Positions 8,523 to 17,140 of a stretch of DNA of 50,404 nucleotides are shown here, piece by piece. The stretch lies in contig NYYH01000013.1 in NCBI GenBank assembly GCA_002686705.1, positions 14,175 through 64,578 of the forward strand. Reading direction: 5' to 3'. The notes beneath the pieces were generated by a model, which saw nothing but the letters and a program-made list of their open reading frames with translations, did no database searches and was not told the origin of the DNA. How positions within the stretch are numbered: the first letter of the stretch is position 1; every line of letters begins with the position of its first letter. Both the position numbers and the translations under genes were made by a program. Source of the DNA: Bacteroidota bacterium (GTDB lineage Bacteria; Bacteroidota; Bacteroidia; Bacteroidales; F082).

Positions 8523-9020
8523 TTATACTATATTGTTGTGTGAACCATCACAATGCGGAGAATTTGCAGTTTGCTTGCACATGCACATTGCTACTTTTTT
8601 ATTTTCATCTAATTTGAAGACAACAGGTGTTATTCCACTTCCTTTATGTGAGCCATCACACCAAGGCTGGTTTGAAGAGTGTCCGCATGCACACCAGGCA
8701 TAATTTATTCCCACTTCCAAGTCCACCATCATAGGTGATTTGCCTGCTACTTTTGAATTTTCCATAGTTCTATTTTTAGTAACTGCAATCTCTTTTTCAT
8801 CTGATAATTTGTATGATAAAGCACCTGATGGACATGTGTTAATTTGGTTGATAAGTTCTTCGGTAGTTGCATTTTCAACCATAATCCAAGGACTTTTATC
8901 TGGCTGGTAAACATGAGGTAATGAATTAAGGCAATTGGCTGCGTGTATACATATCCCAGGTTTCCACACAACAGTTATTTCTTTTGTCCTATATTCTTTT
9001 ACTATATCTTTATTATCCAT
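8523..9020 (-). CDS. Mono-cluster (4Fe-4S) plus double CDGSH iron-sulfur protein
   Basis: A 165-residue protein with three iron-sulfur modules. Residues 8-72 match the YjdI/Fer4_19 divergent ferredoxin domain, with Cys 24, 30 and 63 and the NTCPSGAL motif. Two CDGSH domains follow: CACGHSSNQPWCDGSH at 110-125 and CMCKQTANSPHCDGSH at 146-161. Each has the three Cys and one His that hold a 2Fe-2S cluster. Proteins of this type are cytoplasmic and are linked to redox or oxidative-stress handling; the exact reaction is unknown. It is the last gene of the MarR-pirin-YceI group, 33 bp after YceI on the same strand. Confidence 0.88.
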   Translation of the reverse strand: MDNKDIVKEYRTKEITVVWKPGICIHAANCLNSLPHVYQPDKSPWIMVENATTEELINQINTCPSGALSYKLSDEKEIAVTKNRTMENSKVAGKSPMMVDLEVGINYAWCACGHSSNQPWCDGSHKGSGITPVVFKLDENKKVAMCMCKQTANSPHCDGSHNNIV

Positions 9021-9053
9021 ATTAATTCTTTTTAGAATTTCATTTAATAAACG

Positions 9054-9638
9054 CTATAATTTTTTCAACTCTAAGTTGCAAACTATATCTATTTCTTCAC
9101 CAATCACTAACCCCCCCGAATCCATAGTTGAGTTGTAATTTAGGTCCCACAAAGTTCTGTCAATAGTTCCAGTAACTTTAAATCCGGCCTTTGTGTTACC
9201 CCATGGATCCTTGATAGTTCCACCGTATTTTGCACCCAAAATAATTTCTTTTGTTACGCCGTGCATTGTAAGATCACCTGTCAATTCAAATTTGTTTTCA
9301 CCTACATTTTTCATGGATTTGCTTCTAAAATCTATGGTTGGATATTTAGCAACGTCAAAAAAGTCTTCATTAAGTAGATGTTCATCTCGGCTTTCGCTAT
9401 CTGTATCAATACTACTTACGTCAATAGTAAATGTAATTTCAGCATCAGAAAAGTCGGCTTTGCTACTTACAACAGATCCTTCAAAAATACTGAAGTTGCC
9501 TTCCACTTCTGAAATTACCATATGTGAAACCGCAAATCGCACATTTGAATGCGACTTATCAAATCCCCAAGTAGTAACTTGTGCATTAGAAATAATTGCC
9601 AATAAAACTGTCGCTATTAATAATTTTAATTTTTTCAT
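9054..9638 (-). CDS. YceI-family periplasmic lipid-binding protein
   Basis: A 194-residue protein with a cleavable signal peptide (KKLKLLIATVLLAIISNAQ) and then a full YceI lipocalin-like domain. Family signs are WGFDKSHSNVRFAVSHMVIS at the start, VEGNFSIFEG, SRDEHLLNEDFFDVAKYPTI and ELTGDLTMHGVTKEI. YceI proteins are periplasmic barrels that bind polyisoprenoid or other amphiphilic lipids and are often induced by stress. The length is usual for the family. It lies 67 bp after pirin and 33 bp before the CDGSH gene, so all three probably share a transcript with the MarR regulator. Confidence 0.92.
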   Translation of the reverse strand: MKKLKLLIATVLLAIISNAQVTTWGFDKSHSNVRFAVSHMVISEVEGNFSIFEGSVVSSKADFSDAEITFTIDVSSIDTDSESRDEHLLNEDFFDVAKYPTIDFRSKSMKNVGENKFELTGDLTMHGVTKEIILGAKYGGTIKDPWGNTKAGFKVTGTIDRTLWDLNYNSTMDSGGLVIGEEIDIVCNLELKKL

Positions 9639-9706
9639 TGTTTATGTGTTAGGTTATATAATTATGTTTTTAAAAATTCATGATAGTATATTTTTGAAAA
9701 ACAAGG

Positions 9707-10576
9707 TCAATCAAACTCCTCAACTAGAACTCCCATAGCACCCTTTTGATAATCGGCCATTGCTTGCATGATTTCACTTTGAGTATTCATTACAAATGGA
9801 CCATATGAAATTACTTTCTCGTTTATTGGTTCACCGCCCAATAATATTGCTCGTGTGTCTTCAATCCCTTCAATTTCAATATACTTCCCATCGTTGTTAA
9901 ACCAGGTAAGATCCTTTGCAAAAGTTTTGTTGCCACCTGCAATTTTTAAACTCCCATCAAGTTGGTATAAGAAAGCATTATAATTATCTGGGACAGGAAT
10001 TTTAATTTTACCTCCTTTTTCAATATTGAGACGCATAGCCAAAAGTGAAGTATATGGTTTAATCTTTCCTTTAATACCATTAAATTCGCCAGCCACAATG
10101 CTAATTTCAATTTTATCATCATCACTCATTACAGATGGCGTATCTTCTTTTGTTAACGACTGATAAGATGGAGGATCCATTTTGTTTTTTGCTGGAGCAT
10201 TAACCCACAACTGAATAATTTCAAATTCACCTCCATTTTCAGCAATCTCTTTTGTTGGTCGTTCACTATGAACGATTCCCATTCCACTGTTCATCCATTG
10301 GGTTCCACCAGCTTCTACAATACTATTATTACCTCGTGAATCCTGATGATGAACTCCTCCATTAAAAATGAAAGTGACTGGTGCAAAACCACGATGAGGA
10401 TGTGGACCTACTCCCAGGTCACGTTGATGCTGACCACCTCTGTGAGTGTGCTTCCAATGATGCACCAGCAGAAAAGGATCGATCTGTTCAACTCCCCTCA
10501 CTGGTAATGGTTGGTCCAATATTATTCCTCCCATATTTACTTTTGGAGCACCTATTACTCTTTTAATCGTTCTCAT
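9707..10576 (-). CDS. Pirin-family protein
   Basis: A 289-residue bicupin. The N-terminal cupin has the typical pirin sequence DPFLLVHHWKHT, then GVGPHPHRGFAPVTFIFNGG and VHHQDSRGNN, which supplies the His ligands for the active-site metal. The motif MNSGMGIVHSERP follows, and the C-terminal pirin_C cupin starts around residue 175. Bacterial pirins include quercetin 2,3-dioxygenases and redox regulators; the substrate is not clear from the sequence. The start is separated from the MarR stop by a single base, so the two genes are translated from one message. The length is usual for the family. Confidence 0.92.
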   Translation of the reverse strand: MRTIKRVIGAPKVNMGGIILDQPLPVRGVEQIDPFLLVHHWKHTHRGGQHQRDLGVGPHPHRGFAPVTFIFNGGVHHQDSRGNNSIVEAGGTQWMNSGMGIVHSERPTKEIAENGGEFEIIQLWVNAPAKNKMDPPSYQSLTKEDTPSVMSDDDKIEISIVAGEFNGIKGKIKPYTSLLAMRLNIEKGGKIKIPVPDNYNAFLYQLDGSLKIAGGNKTFAKDLTWFNNDGKYIEIEGIEDTRAILLGGEPINEKVISYGPFVMNTQSEIMQAMADYQKGAMGVLVEEFD

Positions 10577-10577
10577 A

Positions 10578-11027
10578 TTATTGTCTAATTCTCCTTAGTA
10601 TTTCAGAAGTTTTTAGTGCATCTTCCAACGATACCTTTGTTTCAAAAAAATTGTTAAATGTTTTTTTTAATTCAGGTAAAATCTGATCTAACATATCTAC
10701 ACCTTTCTCTGTTATTGAAACATCCATTTTTCTTCTGTTTTCAGGACAAGTATCTCTGCATAATAATTCCTTTTTTACTAGTCGGTCAACAAGTCGAGTT
10801 ACATCAGAATTAGTAAACATAATGGTGTCCTTAATTTCCTTAACGGATAGAGGTTCAGGATGTGCAGCCTGGATATTTTTCAAGATATTAAATTGTGGAT
10901 GAGTTATTCCGAAACCTTTAAGAACTTTTGATATCCTCTCATCCAACCAATTCGCAGTATGAATAATATCAATTACCATTCGTTGTTGCTTAGTGACAGT
11001 AGGATCCTTTTTAATTTTAGATACCAT
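10578..11027 (-). CDS. MarR-family transcriptional regulator
   Basis: A 149-residue winged-helix protein. The DNA-binding region runs from about residue 45 to 110: GITHPQFNILKNI, then PLSVKEIKDTI, the recognition helix TNSDVTRLVDRLVKKELL, and the wing CPENRRKMDVSITEKG. It contains one Cys in the wing, which could respond to oxidants as in OhrR/DUF24-like proteins, but this is only a possibility. It is the first gene of an operon with pirin, YceI and a CDGSH protein, and a perfect palindrome lies 20 bp upstream of its start. Autorepression of a stress-response operon is the simplest reading. Confidence 0.9.
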   Translation of the reverse strand: MVSKIKKDPTVTKQQRMVIDIIHTANWLDERISKVLKGFGITHPQFNILKNIQAAHPEPLSVKEIKDTIMFTNSDVTRLVDRLVKKELLCRDTCPENRRKMDVSITEKGVDMLDQILPELKKTFNNFFETKVSLEDALKTSEILRRIRQ

Positions 11028-11040
11028 ATTAGATGTTTAT

Positions 11041-11060
11041 AACAATTGTTGTTTACAACA
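11041..11060. promoter_or_regulatory. Palindromic operator candidate for the MarR regulator
   Basis: Two overlapping perfect palindromes lie just upstream of the MarR start: AACAATTGTT at 11041-11050 and TGTTGTTTACAACA (6-bp arms, 2-bp centre) at 11047-11060. MarR dimers bind such short inverted repeats, often in their own promoter. The position, 14-33 bp before the start codon, would block transcription or initiation. The assignment rests on symmetry and location alone. Confidence 0.55.
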
Positions 11061-11201
11061 GTAAAATTAAATATTTATCTGAATATGCTTGGATTATTGC
11101 AGATCAATTGTAGTTAAAAAGATGTTAAAAGTTAATTGATAATAGCTTTTTTGGTATAGTAGATTGTATTATCATCTAAGAATAATCTACATGCAAATAG
11201 A

Positions 11202-11717
11202 CTACTTGATTTTTCGTTTTGTGAACAACAATACTGCTATAAGCATAATAAAAGTACTTAAAGCCGTACTTAGCACCACTTTGTAAAGTGTAATAAAAAA
11301 ATGACTGATGCTTAGCACTTCTAGATAAAACAATAATAACTGATGTGCAAAAACAAGCACGAGGGCATACTTTAAAAAGCCTCTAACTCCAATTGCTGCT
11401 GGCCCGGGTTCTTCTCCAGGGTTAAATTCATAATAACGGAACATCAAATTAATTGTTCCAGGTCGTAGAAATGCCAGTAACACGCATGCTGCCGCATGAA
11501 GTCCTAATGTATTTCCAAAAAAATCAACAGTAAGTCCAGTAACGAATGCTATTATCAGTAGTAGACTTCTGTTAATATTTGATGGTAGCAATAATAAAAA
11601 GAGAACATAAATATAAGGATTCATATATCCGCCAAGGTTCATATTGTTAAGAACCAATACCTGAATAAGCATTAGAATTACAAACCTGATTATATTTCTC
11701 AATACAACATTATTCAT
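11202..11717 (-). CDS. mreD: Rod shape-determining protein MreD
   Basis: A 171-residue integral membrane protein with about five hydrophobic segments. It begins VVLRNIIRFVILMLIQVLVL and has GLTVDFFGNTLGLHAAACVL in the middle, the usual MreD pattern of an Asp-Phe-x-Gly motif followed by a GxHA-type segment. It acts with MreC and MreB in the elongasome that guides lateral wall synthesis. Its start overlaps the end of mreC by 8 bp. The assignment relies on order and topology as much as on sequence, since MreD is weakly conserved. In many Bacteroidota mrdA (PBP2) and rodA follow; here a MarR operon follows instead. Confidence 0.88.
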   Translation of the reverse strand: MNNVVLRNIIRFVILMLIQVLVLNNMNLGGYMNPYIYVLFLLLLPSNINRSLLLIIAFVTGLTVDFFGNTLGLHAAACVLLAFLRPGTINLMFRYYEFNPGEEPGPAAIGVRGFLKYALVLVFAHQLLLFYLEVLSISHFFITLYKVVLSTALSTFIMLIAVLLFTKRKIK

Positions 11718-12531
11718 CTTGTTTAACTATCTGTTTAAGAAGTGAATCCTGCTCCATGCTCATTAAATTATTAATAATATAGATATGGCTAAGGCTTGTA
11801 AAGTCTGTTGTGTACCTAAGTTTAGCAACACTTAGTTTTTTATTGTTATCTTGCTCATGGGAATCGATAGTACCAATAATAATTCCCTCTGAAAAAATTA
11901 AAGAATTCCCACTAGTAATAATTGTATCGCCCGACAGAAGTCTTATATGTGATGGAATATCAATTACAGTACCAAACAAATAATCATTATTATCCCAAAT
12001 AACATTCACAAGTTGACCGCTTTTTTTAATACGTCCGCTTATACGCATATTTTGGTGTAACATCGACATAATGGTCGAATAATTTTTTGATACACCAATA
12101 ACAACTCCCACAATTCCATTAGGTGACACAACTCCCATTTCTTTTTTAATACCATGTTTTCTGCCTTTGTTAACCATGATGAAATTGTTTCTTCTGGATA
12201 CACTATTGCTTACAACTTTAACAGGAATGTATTGGAATAAGCTATCGCGATATACATAATTAGTGTCTGTTACCAAAAACGACGACTTCAACCTGTTTTT
12301 GAGCATTGCATTCTCTTCTGCAAGTATTGAATTTTCTTTTTTCAAAGAAAAATAATCTGTTACACCACTATAAACAGAGAATATATTGCCACTTATATCA
12401 CTTGTAGCATTATAAGTTATTGAGCCATGATAAGAATAACTACGGCTAAGTAATATTAATGAAAAAACTTCAAGGAGGACAAACAGGACTAAAAATTGAT
12501 TTTTCCATATTAAGCTAAAAAGATTCCGCAT
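11710..12531 (-). CDS. mreC: Rod shape-determining protein MreC
   Basis: A 273-residue protein with one N-terminal membrane anchor (residues 10-30) and a short coiled coil (residues 60-85, KKENSILAEENAMLKNRL). The periplasmic beta domains that follow include NNFIMVNKGRKHGIKKEMGV and GIVGVVIGVSKNYSTIMSML, typical of MreC. It links cytoplasmic MreB filaments to periplasmic wall enzymes. It is located 102 bp after mreB and overlaps mreD, so the three form one transcription unit. The length is usual for Bacteroidota. Confidence 0.93.
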   Translation of the reverse strand: MRNLFSLIWKNQFLVLFVLLEVFSLILLSRSYSYHGSITYNATSDISGNIFSVYSGVTDYFSLKKENSILAEENAMLKNRLKSSFLVTDTNYVYRDSLFQYIPVKVVSNSVSRRNNFIMVNKGRKHGIKKEMGVVSPNGIVGVVIGVSKNYSTIMSMLHQNMRISGRIKKSGQLVNVIWDNNDYLFGTVIDIPSHIRLLSGDTIITSGNSLIFSEGIIIGTIDSHEQDNNKKLSVAKLRYTTDFTSLSHIYIINNLMSMEQDSLLKQIVKQDE

Positions 12532-12633
12532 CCTGCCAGATTAGATTATCGTATTAATTAGCATCCAAACTTTATTAGCCAGATTAATAACTTTTGGTTC
12601 TACAAACTCGAGATTACGTTTAGTACTTATAAA

Positions 12634-13656
12634 CTATTTAATAAGAAAAGGAAACTTATCAAAATTCTTTAAAGCTATCCCTGTGCCTCGGGCAACAGCT
12701 CTCAATGGATCTTCAGCAACGTGAACAGATAATTTTGTTTTATGATGCAATCTTTTATCGAGACCCCTTAACATTGATCCGCCACCTGCAACATAAATTC
12801 CAGTACGATAAATATCGGCAGAAAGTTCTGGAGGCGTTTTTTCAAGTGCATTAAGGACAGCAGCTTCAATCTTTGATATTGATTTATCTAAACAAATAGC
12901 AATTTCCTTGTAGTTTACCATTATCTCTTTTGGAATACCTGTAAGCATATCACGACCATGAACAGCATAATTATCAGGAGGATTCTCTAACTCAGTAATA
13001 GCAGCACCCACTTCAATTTTAATACGCTCCGCTGTTCTTTCTCCAATAATAATATTGTGCTGTTTACGCATATATTCCTCAATATCATGGTTAAAATCAT
13101 CTCCAGCTATTCTTATCGATGTGTTATTTACGATTCCGCCAAGTGCAATAACAGCAATTTCAGAGGTTCCACCACCAACGTCAATAATCATGTTCCCGGT
13201 AGGCTCAAGCACGTCAATGCCTATTCCTATTGCAGCTGCCATTGGTTCATGGATTAACTTAATTTCTTTTGCTCCAGCCTGTTCAGCAGAATCTTTTACA
13301 GCTCGTTCTTCCACTTCAGTAATGCCAGATGGGATACAAATTACCATACGCAGAGCAGGAGGAAATAGTGTGCTTTTCATCCCGATCATTTTTATCATCT
13401 CTCGTATCATGTATTCAGCACTCTGAAAATCTGCAATAACCCCATCACGCAATGGTCGTATGGTCTTTATGTTTTCATGAGTTTTGCCATGCATCATCAT
13501 AGCTTTCTTTCCAACTGCGATAATTTTTCCAGTATTACGTTCCAAAGCTACTATTGATGGCTCATCAACAATGACCTTATCATTGTAAATAATTATTGTA
13601 TTTGCTGTGCCAAGGTCAATTGCAATTTCCTTAGTGAGAAATGAAAACAGTCCCAT
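12634..13656 (-). CDS. mreB: Rod shape-determining protein MreB (actin homologue)
   Basis: A 340-residue actin-fold ATPase. Visible motifs are the phosphate-1 loop IDLGTANTIIIYND near the N-terminus, ICIPSGITEVEERAVKDSAE, LIHEPMAAAIGIGID, the phosphate-2 loop MIIDVGGGTSEIAVIALGG, and the adenosine motif YVAGGGSMLRGLDKRL. It begins with an amphipathic GLFSFLTKE segment that contacts the membrane. Filaments position the cell-wall elongation machinery. It lies 57 bp after purH on the same strand, the gene order seen across Bacteroidota, and is followed by mreC and mreD. Confidence 0.96.
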   Translation of the reverse strand: MGLFSFLTKEIAIDLGTANTIIIYNDKVIVDEPSIVALERNTGKIIAVGKKAMMMHGKTHENIKTIRPLRDGVIADFQSAEYMIREMIKMIGMKSTLFPPALRMVICIPSGITEVEERAVKDSAEQAGAKEIKLIHEPMAAAIGIGIDVLEPTGNMIIDVGGGTSEIAVIALGGIVNNTSIRIAGDDFNHDIEEYMRKQHNIIIGERTAERIKIEVGAAITELENPPDNYAVHGRDMLTGIPKEIMVNYKEIAICLDKSISKIEAAVLNALEKTPPELSADIYRTGIYVAGGGSMLRGLDKRLHHKTKLSVHVAEDPLRAVARGTGIALKNFDKFPFLIK

Positions 13657-13713
13657 ATTTATTTACGTTTTGTTATTTAATCCTTTTCCTAAAACTTTCC
13701 TTCTACATTCAAT

Positions 13714-15228
13714 CTAATGTTTAAAATGACGAACACCTGTCATTACCATCGACATGCCATGTTCGTCGCAATAATCAATAGATTCCTGATCCCTGATCGA
13801 GCCTCCTGGCTGAATCACAGCTGTAATTCCTGCTTTGTCAGCAATTTCAACACAGTCGGCGAACGGAAAGAAAGCATCCGAAGCCATTACAGCACCTACT
13901 ATAGGAAGTCCAAAGTTACATGTTTTTTCAATAGCTTGCTTTAATGCATCCACTCTTGATGTTTGGCCTGTTCCAGAGCCCACAAGTTGTTTGTCTTTTG
14001 CAAGTACAATAGTATTTGATTTGGTGTGCTTTACAAGCTTATTGGCAAAAAGTAAATCTTCTTCCTCACTTGCGGTTGGACTTTTTTTAGTTACTGTTTT
14101 CAGGTTGGAGGCATTTTCCGTGATTTGATCTTTATCCTGAACTAGTGTTCCAACTAACAACGACCTATATTGAATTTTTGAAAATGCTGATTGTTTGTGG
14201 ATAAGAATTATCCTGTTCTTCTTTGATTTCAAAATTGCCAGTGCATCTTCATCATAGGATGGAGCAAGAATAATTTCGAAAAATATCTTATTAATTTCTT
14301 TTGCAGTTGAAATATCAATATTCTTGTTTGTAACTAATACACCACCAAATGCCGAAACCGGGTCGCCAGCTAACGCTTTACACCAGGCATCCGTCAGGTT
14401 ATCTCGACAAGCGAGCCCACAGGCATTGTTGTGTTTTATCACCGCAAATGTTGTTTCATCAAAATCGTTTATCAAATTGATTGCTGCATCAAGGTCCAAC
14501 AAGTTATTATAAGAAATGGCTTTACCATGGATTTGACTAAAAATATCATCTAATTTACCATAAAATCGTCCTTGTTGATGAGGATTCTCACCATAACGTA
14601 GGCTAACACAACCGAGGATACTTTCTTTAAAAGCATCAATATTTCCAGGATTTATCCAGTTAAAAATCGCAGTATCATAATGTGAGCTCACATTAAATGC
14701 TTCAGCAGCAAAATACTTGCGGTCGTCAATATCAGTATTTCCTTTTTTGCTTTCGAGCAGCTCAATAAAATTATTGTAAAGTTTAGAAGAAGGTACAACA
14801 AGCACCTCTTTAAAGTTTTTGGCCGCAGCTCTTATTAATGATATTCCACCAATGTCAATTTTTTCAATTATTTCTCCTTCATCATCAGTTAGGTTTAATG
14901 TATCTTCAAACGGATAAAGATCAACAATCACTAAGTCGATAGGGATAATATCATAGTCGGTAAGATTTTGATTATCGGTTTCATTATCCAATCTGGCAAG
15001 AATACCTCCAAAAATTTTGGGGTGTAATGTTTTTACTCTGCCTCCTAAAATTGAAGGATAAGAAGTAAGGGATTCAACAGTATTTGCTTCATATCCAAGC
15101 TTTTTTATATGATTAAAAGTGCCCCCTGTGGAAATAAACTTAACATCGAGTTCGTTTAGCTTTTCCAGAATAATATCAAGACCATCTTTGTTATAAACAG
15201 ATATTAAAGCTGTTTCAATTTTTTTCAT
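13714..15228 (-). CDS. purH: Bifunctional AICAR formyltransferase / IMP cyclohydrolase
   Basis: Catalyses the last two steps of de novo IMP synthesis. I place the start at ATG 15228 (KKIETALISVYNKDGLD); the frame is open to 15285, but the extra 19 codons are not family-like. This gives 504 residues, the usual PurH length. The N-terminal MGS-like IMP cyclohydrolase domain has STGGTFNHIKKLGYE and GGRVKTLHPKIFGGIL. The C-terminal transformylase domain has LRYGENPHQQGRFYG, the conserved KHNNACGLA motif and ASDAFFPFADCVEIADKAG. The gene ends with MTGVRHFKH, the classic PurH C-terminus. It leads the transcription unit with mreBCD. Confidence 0.97.
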   Translation of the reverse strand: MKKIETALISVYNKDGLDIILEKLNELDVKFISTGGTFNHIKKLGYEANTVESLTSYPSILGGRVKTLHPKIFGGILARLDNETDNQNLTDYDIIPIDLVIVDLYPFEDTLNLTDDEGEIIEKIDIGGISLIRAAAKNFKEVLVVPSSKLYNNFIELLESKKGNTDIDDRKYFAAEAFNVSSHYDTAIFNWINPGNIDAFKESILGCVSLRYGENPHQQGRFYGKLDDIFSQIHGKAISYNNLLDLDAAINLINDFDETTFAVIKHNNACGLACRDNLTDAWCKALAGDPVSAFGGVLVTNKNIDISTAKEINKIFFEIILAPSYDEDALAILKSKKNRIILIHKQSAFSKIQYRSLLVGTLVQDKDQITENASNLKTVTKKSPTASEEEDLLFANKLVKHTKSNTIVLAKDKQLVGSGTGQTSRVDALKQAIEKTCNFGLPIVGAVMASDAFFPFADCVEIADKAGITAVIQPGGSIRDQESIDYCDEHGMSMVMTGVRHFKH

Positions 15229-15347
15229 TACAAATAATTTTTTGGTTAATATTGTTAAAATGAATACTGAGTTGCAAAATAACAAGATTTAATTAAAACT
15301 TATTATACTTTTACATACATATTTTTACGAAAATTGAATTTAAATTT

Positions 15348-16589
15348 ATGAAAATAATAAAGCTCATTTTTGAAAGCTTCCTTTTTGCCATTAATGCCCT
15401 AACAATTAACAAGGTAAGAACATTTTTATCGTTACTTGGAATTACTATTGGTATATTTTCGATAATATCTGTTTTTACCGTATTTGATAGTATGGAAAAT
15501 GCCATTAAAAGTGAAATTAATTCTCTTGGAAATAATGTGATTTTTATTCAAAAATGGCCATGGTCAATGGGTGGAAGTTATCCCTGGTGGAAATATTACC
15601 GTCGCCCTGAACCAAAACTCAAAGAAATGGATGAGTTGATGAAAAGGAGTAACACAGTTGAGGCAGCAGCATTTATGGTAAGCGTTTCCCGGACCGTATA
15701 TGCCGGTAACAACTCGATGGAAAACATTCCTATAGTCGCTGTTTCACAGGATTACACTAACGTTATGCCTTTCGATCTACAAAGTGGAAGATATTTTACT
15801 ACGAGCGAATCACATAGTGGTAGAAACATTGCAATTATTGGTGCTGATATTGCCGAAAATCTTTTTGAAGGAACTGAGGCCGTTGGCCGGAAAATAAAAG
15901 TTTTTGGAAGAAAGCTTGATGTTATTGGGGTAACAAAAAAAGAAGGGGAAGGTGTTTTTGGTGATTCAAAAGACGATTGGATAATGATTCCGGCTAAATA
16001 CGCTCAGAAAGTATTGGATTTCAGGCGACTCGGGGCTACGATTATTGTTATGGCAAAACCACATGTTACTAATCCTCAAATGATAGATGAACTAACCGGA
16101 ATAATGCGTTCGATTAGAAAGCTACCACCATCGGCCGATGATAGTTTCGCTCTTAACGAAACCGATATTATTAACAAAGGTTTTGAGCAATTGTTTGCCG
16201 TAATAGCATTGGTGGGATGGATTATTGGAGGATTCTCTTTGCTCGTTGGCGGATTCGGTGTTGCAAATATTATGTTTGTTTCAGTAAAGGAAAGAACGAA
16301 CCAAATCGGAATTCAAAAATCATTAGGAGCAAAAAACTATTTTATACTTCTTCAGTTTTTATTTGAAGCCGTTTTTCTTTCAATAATAGGCGGAATAGTG
16401 GGTTTATTTATAGTTTTCATTCTTACGTTTGTTGTTAGCTCAATGTTCAATTTTGAGTTAATACTTACATTGGGTAATATTGCCCTAGGTATTATTGTTT
16501 CAGCAATGATCGGCCTTATTTCTGGGTTTATTCCTTCATGGTCTGCGTCAAGGCTTAATCCAGTTGAAGCAATGAGGGCTAATTTTTAA
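15348..16589 (+). CDS. MacB/FtsX-type ABC transporter permease
   Basis: A 413-residue permease of the MacB/LolC class. An N-terminal membrane helix (INALTINKVRTFLSLLGITI) is followed by a periplasmic MacB_PCD core domain of about 220 residues. A C-terminal FtsX domain with three helices carries VGGFGVANIMFVSVKERTNQ and IGIQKSLGAK, the coupling segment. The C-terminus SRLNPVEAMRANF is also typical. Such permeases use ATP hydrolysis by a separate subunit to drive periplasmic movements, for example in lipoprotein or drug transfer. No ATPase or membrane-fusion partner is adjacent, so the partner is encoded elsewhere. It is divergent from purH with a 119-bp shared upstream region and is followed after 22 bp by a small membrane protein. 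Confidence 0.92.
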   Translation: MKIIKLIFESFLFAINALTINKVRTFLSLLGITIGIFSIISVFTVFDSMENAIKSEINSLGNNVIFIQKWPWSMGGSYPWWKYYRRPEPKLKEMDELMKRSNTVEAAAFMVSVSRTVYAGNNSMENIPIVAVSQDYTNVMPFDLQSGRYFTTSESHSGRNIAIIGADIAENLFEGTEAVGRKIKVFGRKLDVIGVTKKEGEGVFGDSKDDWIMIPAKYAQKVLDFRRLGATIIVMAKPHVTNPQMIDELTGIMRSIRKLPPSADDSFALNETDIINKGFEQLFAVIALVGWIIGGFSLLVGGFGVANIMFVSVKERTNQIGIQKSLGAKNYFILLQFLFEAVFLSIIGGIVGLFIVFILTFVVSSMFNFELILTLGNIALGIIVSAMIGLISGFIPSWSASRLNPVEAMRANF

Positions 16590-16611
16590 TTATTTATAAC
16601 AAGATTTTATT

Positions 16612-17040
16612 ATGTATAATATTATACAACATTCACATTCAGGACTCATGTACCTAATAGTATTCACTCTTTTTTTAAGCGCTTTAATCAGTTTTATAAA
16701 GTTTATAAAAAAAGATGAATCAACTCCAACTAATTGGCACAAACTATATCAATTCACAAAATGGTTAATGTATTTTCAGTTTATTTTGGGAGTAGTATTG
16801 CTTTTTATTAGTCCCAGAAATTATTTCGGGGGAGGAACTATGAAGTCCGAAGTACTTAGGTTTTATAGTATTGAACATCCATTGATGATGCTAATTGCAA
16901 TTGGGTTGGTGTCAATAGGTTTATTTCAATCAAAAAAGAAAACAAACGCAATTCAAAAAAACAAATTGGTTTTTATTTATTATGCCATAGCGTTGCTAAT
17001 CGTAGTGGTAATGATTCCTTGGAAAGCAGTACTGTCTTAG
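16612..17040 (+). CDS. Small four-helix membrane protein (cytochrome b-like annotation group)
   Basis: A 142-residue protein with four hydrophobic segments: about residues 12-30, 50-66, 88-105 and 120-138. Histidines occur at HSHSG near the N-terminus, in NWHKLYQ before helix 2 and in IEHPLMMLIAI at helix 3. Homologues in Bacteroidota are often labelled cytochrome b because of such histidines, but heme binding is not proven by the sequence. It follows the MacB-type permease after 22 bp and may be co-transcribed, without an obvious functional link. Confidence 0.65.
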   Translation: MYNIIQHSHSGLMYLIVFTLFLSALISFIKFIKKDESTPTNWHKLYQFTKWLMYFQFILGVVLLFISPRNYFGGGTMKSEVLRFYSIEHPLMMLIAIGLVSIGLFQSKKKTNAIQKNKLVFIYYAIALLIVVVMIPWKAVLS

Positions 17041-17041
17041 C

Positions 17042-17073
17042 ATTACACTATAATTTTATTAGTGCAATCTTTT
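17042..17073 (+). terminator. Putative intrinsic terminator
   Basis: A hairpin with a 9-position stem (one mismatch: ATTACACTA against TAGTGCAAT) and a 9-base AT-rich loop is followed by a short T run (17070-17073). It lies directly after the stop codon of the four-helix membrane protein and before a convergent gene. The stem is AT-rich, so strength is uncertain. Confidence 0.5.
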
Positions 17074-17140
17074 CCATTAAAGTTATTCTAAAAAATTAGA
17101 ATAATAATCACAGCTATTTAGAACACAAAATACTTAACAA

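Noticed and set aside
8437..8703. Plus-strand open frame of 88 codons rich in Cys and His
   Set aside because: It is the exact complement of the two CDGSH motifs of the minus-strand gene, whose codons leave this frame open.
13055..13426. Plus-strand open frame of 123 codons opposite mreB
   Set aside because: mreB is unmistakable on the minus strand; this frame has no family features.
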